Shown piece by piece: positions 1 through 6,496 of a stretch of 11,787 nucleotides of DNA. Position 1 is the stretch's first letter; every line of letters starts with the position of its first letter. A program made the position numbers and the translations under genes. Source of the stretch: Thermoplasmata archaeon (GTDB taxonomy: Archaea; Thermoplasmatota; Thermoplasmata; Lutacidiplasmatales; UBA184); the NCBI GenBank assembly GCA_030040035.1, contig JASHUJ010000208.1:1-11787 (forward strand), given 5' to 3'. The notes beneath the pieces are model-generated. The model saw only the letters and a program-made list of their open reading frames with translations, was not told the origin of the DNA and did not search any database.

Positions 1-557
1 AACGTGAACAGCATGGACGTCGCGCCCCACTTGAGCCACGGGACCTTGATGCGCCGGATCTGCTGATTGACGAGCAGCGCGGCGACGACGAGCACGGCGC
101 CGCCGGCGAGCGCTCCGACGAGCGCCGACGAGCCGTAGCCCGCGGCGGCGAGCGCGATCAAGACCACCACGACTTCCGTCGACTCGATCACCCCGACCGA
201 GAAGCCGCCCGCGAACTGGACCGCGGTCGACGACCACGACGGGGGGAAGGATGTTCCGGGGGGTGCGCGGGCACGCCGGTAGCTCCGCAAGGTGCTGCGG
301 AAGAGGTACACGCCGAAGGCGGCGAGCGTGATCGCCGCCGGCCCGAGGAGGTAGTCTCGGGGTAGTCCGAGCAGTAGGGCGCCTGAGGCGAGCGCGACGA
401 GCGCTACGACGGTGGACCCCGCGACCGCCCCGGCCGCCCCATGGGCGACCGAAGTATGATCGGCGCTGAGCGCGAAGACCAGGGCCACCACCTCGGTCAT
501 CTCGATCATCGTGATGACGAACGCGACGGCGAGGGCCGGGACGTAGAGCGCGATCAC
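1..557 (-). CDS. Membrane protein with duplicated E-x-T-E motifs, possible metal/cation permease (C-terminus beyond left edge)
   Basis: 185 residues are visible, read leftward without a stop to the window edge. I chose the GTG at 557-555 because it is the only NTG codon in frame after the stop of the upstream gene at 618, and it opens directly into a hydrophobic helix. The protein is nearly all membrane segments. It contains an internal duplication: IEMTEVVALV near residues 18-27 and IESTEVVVVL near 124-133, each followed by a glycine-rich helix with a GA-x-AG pattern. A charged loop rich in Arg and Pro (about residues 87-110) separates the halves. Paired acidic E-x-x-E motifs in the first helix of each half recall the FTR1 iron permease (REGxE) and the GDT1/UPF0016 families, and an uncharacterised archaeal family (COG4280-like) is also possible. 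Transport of a divalent cation is inference only. It follows the 210-residue gene by 60 bp and may be co-transcribed with it. Confidence 0.75.
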   Translation of the reverse strand, partial: MIALYVPALAVAFVITMIEMTEVVALVFALSADHTSVAHGAAGAVAGSTVVALVALASGALLLGLPRDYLLGPAAITLAAFGVYLFRSTLRSYRRARAPPGTSFPPSWSSTAVQFAGGFSVGVIESTEVVVVLIALAAAGYGSSALVGALAGGAVLVVAALLVNQQIRRIKVPWLKWGATSMLFT

Positions 558-617
558 GGGTCGGGACCGCGTCCGGGACGGCGGCCCGGGCGATACGGTT
601 TGTCCCCGGTGCGAGGC

Positions 618-1250
618 TCAGGCGTACGAGTACGCGGTGACCTGGGAGCGGAGCACGGGGAGCCGGCGGCGCAGCGCTCCGGCCACGTCCTTCACGTCGG
701 AAGGATGCAACGTGCCCCGGAGGTCGACGCTCACCGAGTGATGCCGCTCGCGGTGAACGCGGCGGACGGTCAGATCGCCGCGGAACTTGAGCCGCCCCGA
801 AAGGCGGACCGAGAACGAACGTGCCCCCGCGACCTGTTTCCACCGATCGTCCTTGAGCGCCCGCAGCATGTGGCCCACGGGCTCGACGATGCCGGGGTGG
901 GTCGGCTCGGGGAGCGGTAGCCAGCCACCGGGCTCCACTTCCCAGTGGTCGACCCGTGTGAACCCGACCGACGCGAGCGCATGGAGCGCCTCCCCGACGA
1001 GCCGGAGGAGGTCGCCGATCTCGACGACCTGTCGCTCGCGGATCAGCGCCTCCATCTGTCGGAAGATCGGAAGCCCCCCGTCGCGCACGACGTCGGGCTC
1101 GAGGTCGATCTCGAGATGGACGTGGGCGAACGGGCGAGCTCGACGCCGGCCCCGGCTCGGGGTCCCGACGAGCGGCCACTCGAGGATCGAGGTGGGACCG
1201 GTCAGGTCGGGAGCCGAGAGACCGGGGCCGGGCAGGTTGGGCGGAGGCAT
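618..1250 (-). CDS. Conserved-looking hypothetical protein, 210 aa
   Basis: I do not recognise this protein. It is a soluble mixed alpha/beta sequence with no signal peptide or membrane helix. After a Pro-rich N-terminus (residues 1-35) and a basic patch GRRRARP comes a beta-like stretch (HVHLEIDLEP, about 43-52), then a helical section (about 62-95). A central part has several Trp and Pro residues (DHWEVEPGGWLPLPEP), and the C-terminal half alternates basic strands rich in Arg and His. ATG at 1250 is the first start. The Pro-rich beginning leaves open a start further in. The same DNA is open in frames on the other strand, but those translations are Arg/Ser-rich and featureless, whereas this one shows regular hydrophobic spacing. 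It lies 89 bp after the channel gene and 60 bp before the E-x-T-E membrane protein, in the same direction, so an operon is plausible. Confidence 0.65.
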   Translation of the reverse strand: MPPPNLPGPGLSAPDLTGPTSILEWPLVGTPSRGRRRARPFAHVHLEIDLEPDVVRDGGLPIFRQMEALIRERQVVEIGDLLRLVGEALHALASVGFTRVDHWEVEPGGWLPLPEPTHPGIVEPVGHMLRALKDDRWKQVAGARSFSVRLSGRLKFRGDLTVRRVHRERHHSVSVDLRGTLHPSDVKDVAGALRRRLPVLRSQVTAYSYA

Positions 1251-1339
1251 GCCGATGGGTAGGCTCGGGGCCCCTCAAGCCGTTTGGTACGCACCCCCGC
1301 CCGGCCCCGCCGGCGGCGACCGGGCGCGGCCGCCGCCGC
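1251..1339. other. 89-bp GC-rich spacer with inverted repeat
   Basis: This gap between the channel stop and the next leftward gene contains an inverted repeat GCCCGG (1299-1304) / CCGGGC (1320-1325), and a GGGGCCCC palindrome at 1267-1274. The only relatively AT-rich patch, ACCAAACGG on the minus strand (about 1281-1289), sits 30-40 nt before the ATG at 1250. It is a poor TATA candidate. Either read-through or a weak internal terminator/promoter would fit. Confidence 0.3.
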
Positions 1340-2512
1340 TCAGCCGGGCGACGACGCGGGCGTCGCCCCGGCTGTCGAACCCACGGCCGCCTCGCTCAAG
1401 AACCGGGCGGCGACGTTGACGAGACTGATCGTCTCGTTCGCGCCGGCCTTCCGCAGCTTCGACGCGGACGCCGGGGCGGCGGCGACCGCCACGATCCGCA
1501 GCCCCGGCTCGAGCCCCCGCGCCGTGATCACCGTGAGCAGGCTCTCGGCGTCCGAGTCCTGCGCGACGACGAGCGCATGGGCGCGGTGGAGGCCCACGTC
1601 GCGCAACGTCTCCTCCGAGGACGGTTCGCCCAGGAACGAGCGGTACCCCTCGCTCCGGAACAGCTCGACCTGCTTCGGATCGTCCACGACGAGCACCGAA
1701 CGCACCCCGCGCTCCCGGAGCAGGTCCGCGGTCGCCCGGGCTTCCGAGGAGCCGCCGCAGATGATCACGTGCTCCGAAAGCTCCTCCATCTGAGCCCGTT
1801 CCAGACGCGACGCGAGCGCTTCCAACCGGCGTTCGAGCAGCGGGAGGAAAAGGACGACCACGGCGGATAAGAACGTTGCCACGCCGAGCAGGATCAGGGC
1901 GACGACGAACAGCCGGGCGCCGTCGGTCCGGGGGATGAAGTTCGTTCCGTTCGTCGAGATCGTCCCGACCGTGAAGTACAGCGAGTCGGCCCATCCCGAG
2001 ACCGGCGGCGTGAACTGAGAGCTCAGCCAGCGCGAGCCGACGATGCCGAAGAGCATCGACACGAGCGCGGCGACGAGCACCAGGATCTGCTGGGCCTCGG
2101 GGCCGGAGGCCGAGCCGCGGAAGAAACCGAGGCGGAACGGGAAGATCAGCGCGACGAGCATCGTCGCGAGGCCGGCGGCCGTGAACGAATAGACGTTCGG
2201 CGAGAGGATGGCGATGAAGATCGTGAGGGACGGCGCGATCAATGACGCGAGCCAAGCGACGAGGCTTCGCTCGCGCAGGCGGATCGCGAGCGCGAGGAGG
2301 AGGATCCCCGCGACGCCATCGAACGCGGGATCGTACCCGTCGAGGAACGAGCTGTAGAACGAGGGCTGGGGATAGAGGCTCGAGAGGAACGCGAGGATCA
2401 GGACCCCCGCGCCGACGAGCGCCGACGCGATCCCGATCCACCGGACCCGGTGCGCGAGGAGCGGCCGTCCGATCGCCGGTCCGGCCGGCCCGGCACCCCG
2501 AGAAAGCTCCAC
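1340..2512 (-). CDS. Ion-channel-like protein with C-terminal RCK/TrkA-N domain and atypical pore filter
   Basis: This has the architecture of a voltage-gated-type prokaryotic potassium channel with a regulatory nucleotide-binding domain (Kch/MthK-like); 390 residues from the GTG at 2512. About five hydrophobic segments (near residues 26-46, 66-79, 84-103, 110-128, 142-160) precede a pore loop (174-196) and a last helix (200-226). The pore loop reads ADSLYFTVGTISTNG, followed by P-x-TDGARLF, as in the usual 'filter-D-x-x-P-x-T-x-x-G-R' layout. The filter itself is TVGTIS instead of TVGYGD, so potassium selectivity is uncertain. A Rossmann-type RCK domain follows (247-376), with HVIICGGSSEA as the dinucleotide loop and LVVDD as the strand ending in acid. 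The frame is open upstream to an ATG at 2644, but those 44 residues are Arg/Ser/Cys-rich with no helix and overlap another possible gene, so I prefer the GTG. The pore would sit in the cytoplasmic membrane with the RCK domain inside the cell. Confidence 0.85.
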   Translation of the reverse strand: MELSRGAGPAGPAIGRPLLAHRVRWIGIASALVGAGVLILAFLSSLYPQPSFYSSFLDGYDPAFDGVAGILLLALAIRLRERSLVAWLASLIAPSLTIFIAILSPNVYSFTAAGLATMLVALIFPFRLGFFRGSASGPEAQQILVLVAALVSMLFGIVGSRWLSSQFTPPVSGWADSLYFTVGTISTNGTNFIPRTDGARLFVVALILLGVATFLSAVVVLFLPLLERRLEALASRLERAQMEELSEHVIICGGSSEARATADLLRERGVRSVLVVDDPKQVELFRSEGYRSFLGEPSSEETLRDVGLHRAHALVVAQDSDAESLLTVITARGLEPGLRIVAVAAAPASASKLRKAGANETISLVNVAARFLSEAAVGSTAGATPASSPG

Positions 2513-2886
2513 GATCGTCCCCGATTCTACCGGACCTGAAAAACACGTCGCGCACGCTCGATGCTCCGACCCCGATACCACCGAAGCCGGCCGGTTACGT
2601 GATCCAGCGGCTTTTTGCGATCTCGAGCGATGCCGGTACTTCATGTGCGACTTTCATGAGCAAGAGTACGCCGAGTACCTACTCTGGAAGGAGCGTGCGG
2701 TCGTCCGGGAGGCGTCTCCTCCCCGCATCCGGAACCCTTCCGTTACCGTACCGGAGCCGGTCGTCGCCCCGGCCGTGGCGGAAGTTCCGGCCTAGCGGCT
2801 CGAGCGGGCCCGACGACGACGCGCCGCACGCGCCTCGTCGCATCTACGGCCGAAACCTCGATGGCCGTCGGCGACCTCGCCGACTC
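2513..2886. other. Spacer between the leftward channel gene and the rightward thioesterase gene
   Basis: Apart from the interrupted zinc-finger frame at 2599-2795, no convincing gene is present. Promoters for the leftward channel gene and the rightward genes should lie here, but I see no strong TATA box. The AT-richest stretches are CTGAAAAACAC (2536-2546) and GCTTTTTGCG (2610-2619). The last 91 bp before the thioesterase ATG are very GC-rich and have no clear ribosome binding site. Confidence 0.4.
2599..2795 (+). pseudogene. Small zinc-finger-like reading frame interrupted by an apparent one-base deletion
   Basis: The frame ending at TAG 2793-2795 translates from 2616 as CDLERCRYFMCDFHEQEY and continues acidic, then Pro/Val-rich to the stop. 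Cysteines and histidine fall in a clean C-x4-C-x4-C-x2-H pattern, typical of small zinc-binding loops. No ATG, GTG or TTG opens this frame upstream of the first cysteine. A GTG at 2599 starts a neighbouring frame (MIQRLF...), and one extra T in the TTTTT run at 2612-2616 would join the two into a 65-residue protein with C7, C12, C17 and H20. Codons after 2616 are about three-quarters G or C in the third position, which supports coding. The alternatives are a sequencing or assembly error in the T run, a recent frameshift mutation, or a shorter 50-residue product from ATG 2643 that lacks two of the cysteines. Function unknown; zinc and possibly nucleic-acid binding are inferred from the motif only. 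Confidence 0.45.
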
Positions 2887-3375
2887 ATGACCGACCTCGA
2901 GAACCCACCCGAGAACCCGTGCTTCGGGTGCGGGCCGACGCACTCCCGCGGCCTGCACCTCCGGTTCGAGACCGATCGCGCGCCCGACGGCGAACCCGAG
3001 GTCCGGACGCACTTCACTCCGAAGCCCGACGAGATCGGATGGCCGACGCTCTTCCACCACGGGCTGCACTTCATGGACCTGTACGAGACTTCGTACTGGG
3101 CCGCCCTGACGCTGGGCGGACAGTTGTGGGTCAGTCAGGGCCCGATCGAGTATGCTCCCGTGCGACTGCCGCGGGTGGGGATCGAGCACGCGGCACGGGC
3201 GCGGATCGTCGCCCGTTCGCCCGAGTCTCTCACGATCCGGGCCTCCAGCAGCACGGCGGAGGGCAAACCGTGCGGAGCCCTCGAATCGACGTGGACTCCG
3301 GTCCGTCTCGAGGCGATCGAGCGCGCCCGGGTTCCCTTGCCCGACTACCTGAGGTCCGAGATCGGCTACCCCTAG
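2887..3375 (+). CDS. Hotdog-fold thioesterase-like protein (PaaI/4HBT superfamily)
   Basis: A 162-residue protein whose N-terminus PCFGCGPTHSRGLHLRF (residues 11-27) matches the 'CFGCG-x-x-N-P-x-G-L-x-L-x-F' opening of many acyl-CoA thioesterase-like hotdog proteins. The central helix region FHHGLHFMDLYETSYWAAL (57-75) is where the family has HGG-x(n)-D/E. Here the sequence is HHG, with Asp64 and Glu67 as candidate acidic residues. The second half gives the expected run of strands (VGIEHAARARIV, SLTIRASSS). The likely role is hydrolysis of an acyl-CoA in the cytoplasm, but the substrate cannot be told, and the unusual HHG segment leaves catalytic activity unproven. The ATG at 2887 is preferred over a long upstream extension of the same frame, because the extension is Arg/Pro/Ser-rich and lies over the antisense channel gene. 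The gene converges on sat with only 19 bp between the stop codons. Confidence 0.8.
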   Translation: MTDLENPPENPCFGCGPTHSRGLHLRFETDRAPDGEPEVRTHFTPKPDEIGWPTLFHHGLHFMDLYETSYWAALTLGGQLWVSQGPIEYAPVRLPRVGIEHAARARIVARSPESLTIRASSSTAEGKPCGALESTWTPVRLEAIERARVPLPDYLRSEIGYP

Positions 3376-3394
3376 CCGGAGGGGGATCCGGGGG

Positions 3395-4567
3395 TCAGCG
3401 GTCGGGTTCGATCAGCACGTTCGGGGCCCGCAGGATCTCGGCGACTTCCGGCCGGAGGAGCTCTCGAGGAATCGCGCCCCCGTCCTTGAGCGCCTTGCGG
3501 ATCCGGGTCTGACTGGTGTCGATGCGGTCCTCGGCACCGTGCCCGCACGACCGGGCGCTCGTCGTCTCGCCGCACTTGCGACAGAAGTACGACTCCTCGT
3601 AACGCAACGGCACCACGCCCACGTCGTACTCGTCAAAGATCCGGTGAGCGGCGTACGGGTCATAGTACGTCCCGACGCCGGCTTGGTCCCGGCCCACGAT
3701 GTAGTGGCTGCACCCGAAGTTCTTGCGCACGATCGAAAGGAAGATCGCCGCCTTCGGGCCGGCGTAGCGCATCGTGATCGAGAGCGCGCTCAACACGACG
3801 CGCTGGGGCGAGTAGTAGTTCCGGACGAGCGCCTCGTACGCGGCCAGGATGACTTCGGGTCGATAATCCCCGGCCTTCAGCCGACCGACGACCGGATGGA
3901 TCAAGAGACCGTCCACGTCCGGCCGCTCGAGCGTGACGCGTTGGAGGTACTCGTGGGCCACGTGCGGCGGATTGCGGCACTGGTACGCCGCGACGCTCGA
4001 CCAGCCCTTGGTCCGGAACAGCTCGCGGGTCTCGCGCGGGGTGAGCTCTTGCCGGCCCACCGGCAGCGGAAGGCGACGGAGTACGTCGACGGTGCCCGCG
4101 AGACACGTATCGCCCCAGTTCGCGAGGTCGGCCACGTTCGGGTGGCGGACGTCGGTCGTCGCGTACACCGACTGGGCGAATCGCGCTCGATCCAGCGGGA
4201 ACTTCTCGGCGAGATGGAGCACCCCGAGGGCACCCCCGGTCCCGTCCTCGAGCACGAGGTCGTCGCCCGCGGCCGCGGAATCGATGATCGCTCGATTGGC
4301 CGGTCCGGGGGGCGTGAGGACGATCGGGACCGTCCACGGTAGGCCGTTCGGGAGCCGGCCCTGCCGTTCGACGCTGTCGACCTCGGCGGAACCCATGAAC
4401 CCCTCGAGCGGGCTGTAGGCCCCGATGCCGATCTTGTCGAGATCGTAGAGGTCGTCGAGCGACGGTCGGAGCCGCGGGAGGTCTTGGATCTCGGAAATTC
4501 GTCGATCCAGTACCTCCGAACGAAGGGACCGGTCGACGAGCGTCCCCCCATGGGCGGGAGGGATCAT
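3395..4567 (-). CDS. sat: Sulfate adenylyltransferase (ATP sulfurylase)
   Basis: Converts sulfate and ATP to adenosine 5'-phosphosulfate and pyrophosphate in the cytoplasm, the first step of sulfate activation (or, run in reverse, the last step of dissimilatory sulfur oxidation). The 390-residue length is normal for the bacterial/archaeal monofunctional enzyme. The N-terminal PUA-like part carries YSPLEGFM (51-58). The catalytic part carries QCRNPPHVAHE (196-206), equivalent to the Q-T-R-N-P-x-H-x-x-H-E motif with the two ATP-contacting histidines kept, MRYAGPKAA (266-274), and GRDQAG (292-297), where bacterial enzymes usually have GRDHAG. A zinc site is visible as C329-x2-C332-x8-C341-x-H343, close to the site known in Thermus thermophilus ATP sulfurylase. 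There is no APS kinase domain. No APS reductase, APS kinase or sulfite reductase gene is in view, so assimilatory or dissimilatory use cannot be decided. ATG 4567 is the first start in frame and gives a family-like N-terminus. Confidence 0.95.
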   Translation of the reverse strand: MIPPAHGGTLVDRSLRSEVLDRRISEIQDLPRLRPSLDDLYDLDKIGIGAYSPLEGFMGSAEVDSVERQGRLPNGLPWTVPIVLTPPGPANRAIIDSAAAGDDLVLEDGTGGALGVLHLAEKFPLDRARFAQSVYATTDVRHPNVADLANWGDTCLAGTVDVLRRLPLPVGRQELTPRETRELFRTKGWSSVAAYQCRNPPHVAHEYLQRVTLERPDVDGLLIHPVVGRLKAGDYRPEVILAAYEALVRNYYSPQRVVLSALSITMRYAGPKAAIFLSIVRKNFGCSHYIVGRDQAGVGTYYDPYAAHRIFDEYDVGVVPLRYEESYFCRKCGETTSARSCGHGAEDRIDTSQTRIRKALKDGGAIPRELLRPEVAEILRAPNVLIEPDR

Positions 4568-4689
4568 GCGCCGCTCCCGCTCCGGATCGTCCGGCCCGAA
4601 GAGCGACCGGTCAACTCGACGTCGACCGACGGCTCGACTCGTCGGCCCGTACTTCGTCGAGAGTGCAGGTGATTTTCTCGAACCTTCAT
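4564..4689 (-). CDS. Possible short leader-type reading frame overlapping the sat start
   Basis: A 41-codon frame starts at ATG 4689 (MKVRENHLHSRRSTG...) and ends at a TGA that overlaps the sat ATG in an ATGA arrangement, which is typical of translational coupling. The product is basic and Ser/Arg/Gly-rich with no recognisable domain. The frame stays open upstream to the TAG at 4852, but without a start codon. An even shorter frame (ATG 4748, 20 codons) in turn ends in ATGA on this ATG. ATGA overlaps arise easily by chance in GC-rich DNA, so this may not be a gene. Confidence 0.2.
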   Translation of the reverse strand: MKVRENHLHSRRSTGRRVEPSVDVELTGRSSGRTIRSGSGA

Positions 4690-4851
4690 GGTGTGGCCCT
4701 CGACCGGTTGCTGAGCTGCATCGCGCGCGGCAGCGAGCTCCGGGTCATAGCGGGTTCGGCCTCGGATACTGAATTTTGGAGCGATCGCGGGCCGGTCGGG
4801 CGATGGACGAATTCCGAGCGGCTGTGCCGGTCCTTCGAGCGTCCGGGTCCA
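4568..4851. other. Spacer upstream of sat, probable promoter region
   Basis: This 284-bp region contains no convincing gene beyond the weak short frame at 4564-4689. Two AT-rich patches stand out on the minus strand in otherwise GC-rich DNA: CCAAAATTCAGTAT (about 4765-4778) and GAGAAAATCA (4669-4678). Either could be a TATA region driving sat with a leader, or the short frames. Neither matches a textbook archaeal TATA box well. I looked for tRNA-like structure near GGGTTCGGCC (4752-4761) and found none. Confidence 0.35.
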
Positions 4852-5601
4852 CTAGGCGGTGGCCGGGGCGCCCGGGAGTCCGAGGCCGGCGTCGTTCCAG
4901 AGGGTTCGGTCGAACTCCGACAGCCAACCGTACGCCTGGACGGCCTCGGTGATCGCAGGCGCCCGAAGATCGAACTGCCGCCAGCGTCGCGGGCTGAGGC
5001 GTTCGAATCCGTCGACTTTTCGGGCCGCTCCGACGCCCAGGCCCAGCATCGCCACCGCGAGTACGAGCAGAACGAACGCGGGCAGTTCCAACACGACCGC
5101 CAGATAGCCGGGCCACGTGGTGCCCGTCGCCCAGCCGATCCCCCAGCTCACGGCGGCTGCCAGGGCGAGCAAGGTCCCCCACAGAGCCGGACCAGCCGCA
5201 TAGGCGTGCGACCGGACCGCGCAGCGGGTCTGCGCGGAGGCTCGAAGATGTTCCTTCATCACCCGAGCGAGGGCCGAGTCCGGGTTGGGAGGTTGCACGG
5301 ACTCCTCGCGCAGCGCGACCGTCCGGGCGAGTTCGAGTTCGGTGGACCGAACGCGCCCGCTCTCCTCGCCCATCCGGCCGGCGAGGGCGAAAATGGCGAC
5401 GGTGCCCAGCAACAGTGGGATCCCGACCCACTCGGAGGCGTCGGTCGCCAGCGTGGTGGCGTCGGCGATCAGGAGGAGTGCATAGCCGATCCCGATGATC
5501 AAGGCCGCTACGAGGACCAGACCCTCCGGAGTATCGGGCGGCGGGACCACCGGTATCCAACTCCGGGGCGGGATCGGGGCCGAGCTCTCCGACGGGTCCA
5601 C
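4852..5601 (-). CDS. Hypothetical four-helix membrane protein
   Basis: A 249-residue protein I do not recognise. It has a short Pro/Ser-rich N-terminus and two membrane helices (about residues 27-48 and 59-75). A hydrophilic, partly helical loop of about 60 residues follows, containing a cluster of alternating Glu and Arg (80-125). Two more helices (about 135-157 and 163-188) precede a hydrophilic C-terminal domain with several Trp and Arg residues (KVDGFERLSPRRWRQFDL..., 193-249). The second and fourth helices are followed by Arg/Lys, which suggests both termini and the central loop are cytoplasmic. The start is GTG at 5601, with no clear ribosome binding site, and a leaderless start is possible given GAAACGTTCA about 24-33 nt upstream. 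It is divergent from the helical gene at 5734. Other frames across this DNA are Arg/Gly-rich and lack helices. Confidence 0.7.
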   Translation of the reverse strand: MDPSESSAPIPPRSWIPVVPPPDTPEGLVLVAALIIGIGYALLLIADATTLATDASEWVGIPLLLGTVAIFALAGRMGEESGRVRSTELELARTVALREESVQPPNPDSALARVMKEHLRASAQTRCAVRSHAYAAGPALWGTLLALAAAVSWGIGWATGTTWPGYLAVVLELPAFVLLVLAVAMLGLGVGAARKVDGFERLSPRRWRQFDLRAPAITEAVQAYGWLSEFDRTLWNDAGLGLPGAPATA

Positions 5602-5733
5602 GCGCCGGAGAGCTACCGCCGCCGTCTTGAACGTTTCCGCAGGGAAGTCGCGCGCGCGCTCCGAAAACCGCGCGCGCAGGCCAAAGCTTCTTGAGGCGGG
5701 TCACGGCGTACGGAGCGGTGAGGCGAGGTTCGC
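5602..5733. promoter_or_regulatory. Divergent promoter spacer with alternating-CG inverted repeat
   Basis: A 132-bp gap between two genes reading outward. GCGCGCGC occurs at 5650-5657 and again at 5670-5677, around an A-rich centre (TCCGAAAACC), forming a perfect potential hairpin or a symmetrical operator. AAAGCTTCTT (5683-5692) is the best TATA-like element for the rightward gene, and GAAACGTTCA (about 5625-5634) for the leftward one. GAGGT at 5725-5729, four bases before the GTG at 5734, is a ribosome binding site that fixes that start. Confidence 0.4.
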
Positions 5734-6405
5734 GTGCCACCGGCGAAGGGACGAGCGTGGAACGAGGTGCTCGACAACCTCGGTGAGAACCTGATCCGCC
5801 TCGGCACTTCGCTGTCCGTCCTCGCGGAGGCCCCGGCGGCCTCGACCGACGACTCGGCCTTCGCGACCTCGATGGAGCACATCGCGACCGGTTTCCGGCT
5901 CGCGTTTCGGCAGGCGCGGCCCGCGCTCGTCGCGGGCGAGACGGACTACGTGCAGCTCGCCCGGGCCAGCGTCGAGGAACTGGCGGCGACGCACGCGATC
6001 ACCGCGTCGGAGCTCGTCGGAACGGCGCATACGCTCGTGCACGAGGGGGTGCTCGTCTGCCAGGAGATGGTCAACCTTCTCAATCAGATCGAGGAAGGGT
6101 CCCGGGCCGATCCCGAACGGACCCGACAGACATTCGCCCCGTCGTTGCGGCATCTGTCGGAAACGACCGCATCCGCGGGGTGGGATCTCCGTACGATCTG
6201 CCACGAGTACGATGCCGAGGTACGACGGGCCCAGCTCGGCGGGGCCCCGCCCCGGGACCTCGTGCCGGCTTCGGTCGGCCTGTTGCGGGACATGTCCGCC
6301 GCTGCCCAGAGCCTTCGGCTCGCCCGGCGCGAGTGGTTCCGGGCGGGCCAGCGGCTCGCTTCGGCCACGGTGCCCCCGGCTAGCGGGACGACCCCCCCGG
6401 CCTAA
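5734..6405 (+). CDS. Hypothetical all-helical protein, 223 aa
   Basis: I do not recognise this protein. It has no signal peptide or membrane helix and is predicted almost entirely alpha-helical. Long Ala/Leu/Glu-rich stretches (residues 8-32, 42-62, 70-125, 140-170, 180-210) are broken by short Pro/Gly/Ser turns, as in helical-bundle proteins. A single pair of cysteines lies far apart (LVCQEM near 110 and TICHEY near 155), and the last ten residues are a Pro/Thr-rich tail. The GTG start is supported by the GAGGT motif four bases upstream. A GTG 16 nt earlier is out of frame. It is divergent from the four-helix membrane protein and ends 126 bp before the thermopsin gene in the same direction. 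That gene has its own strong promoter, so the two are probably separate transcripts. A function cannot be assigned from the sequence. Confidence 0.75.
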   Translation: MPPAKGRAWNEVLDNLGENLIRLGTSLSVLAEAPAASTDDSAFATSMEHIATGFRLAFRQARPALVAGETDYVQLARASVEELAATHAITASELVGTAHTLVHEGVLVCQEMVNLLNQIEEGSRADPERTRQTFAPSLRHLSETTASAGWDLRTICHEYDAEVRRAQLGGAPPRDLVPASVGLLRDMSAAAQSLRLARREWFRAGQRLASATVPPASGTTPPA

Positions 6406-6411
6406 CCCTTA

Positions 6412-6456
6412 CGAGTTATACCTCGACCTTTTCCGAGTTTCCGGAGGGGCTCCGGA
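6412..6456. repeat. Short inverted repeats after the helical gene
   Basis: CGAG (6412-6415), CTCG (6422-6425) and CGAG (6434-6437) can form two mutually exclusive small hairpins. TCCGGA at 6440-6445 and 6451-6456, itself a palindrome, is repeated around GGGGC. These could end the upstream transcript or bind a regulator of the thermopsin gene. Stems of only 4-6 bp make either reading weak. Confidence 0.3.
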
Positions 6457-6496
6457 CCCCTTGTCCCTCCTCGAAGAACGCTGCGAAGTGTTACAC

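Noticed and set aside
441..1419. Overlapping rightward reading frames of 159, 210 and 105 residues
   Set aside because: They are antisense to the membrane protein and the 210-residue leftward gene, and are Arg/Ser/Pro-rich with no helix or motif, as expected for shadow frames in GC-rich DNA.
1275..2555. 426-residue leftward frame over the channel gene
   Set aside because: The translation is dominated by Arg, Pro and Gly. The other leftward frame gives clear membrane helices, a pore loop and an RCK domain.
2513..2644. 44-residue N-terminal extension of the channel protein to ATG 2644
   Set aside because: Basic, low-complexity sequence without a helix. It lies antisense to the zinc-finger-like frame. 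The GTG at 2512 gives a compact start before the first helix.
2242..2886. Long N-terminal extension of the thioesterase frame
   Set aside because: The extension is Arg/Ser/Pro-rich, runs antisense to the channel gene, and the hotdog family normally begins just before the CFGCG motif, which fits the ATG at 2887.
4740..4800. Possible tRNA around GGGTTCGGCC
   Set aside because: No acceptor stem, anticodon arm or D-loop pattern could be folded around it on either strand.
4663..5740. Rightward 343-residue and leftward 331-residue frames across the four-helix membrane protein gene
   Set aside because: Both are Arg/Gly/Pro-rich without hydrophobic segments, while the frame at 5601-4852 gives four clean membrane helices.
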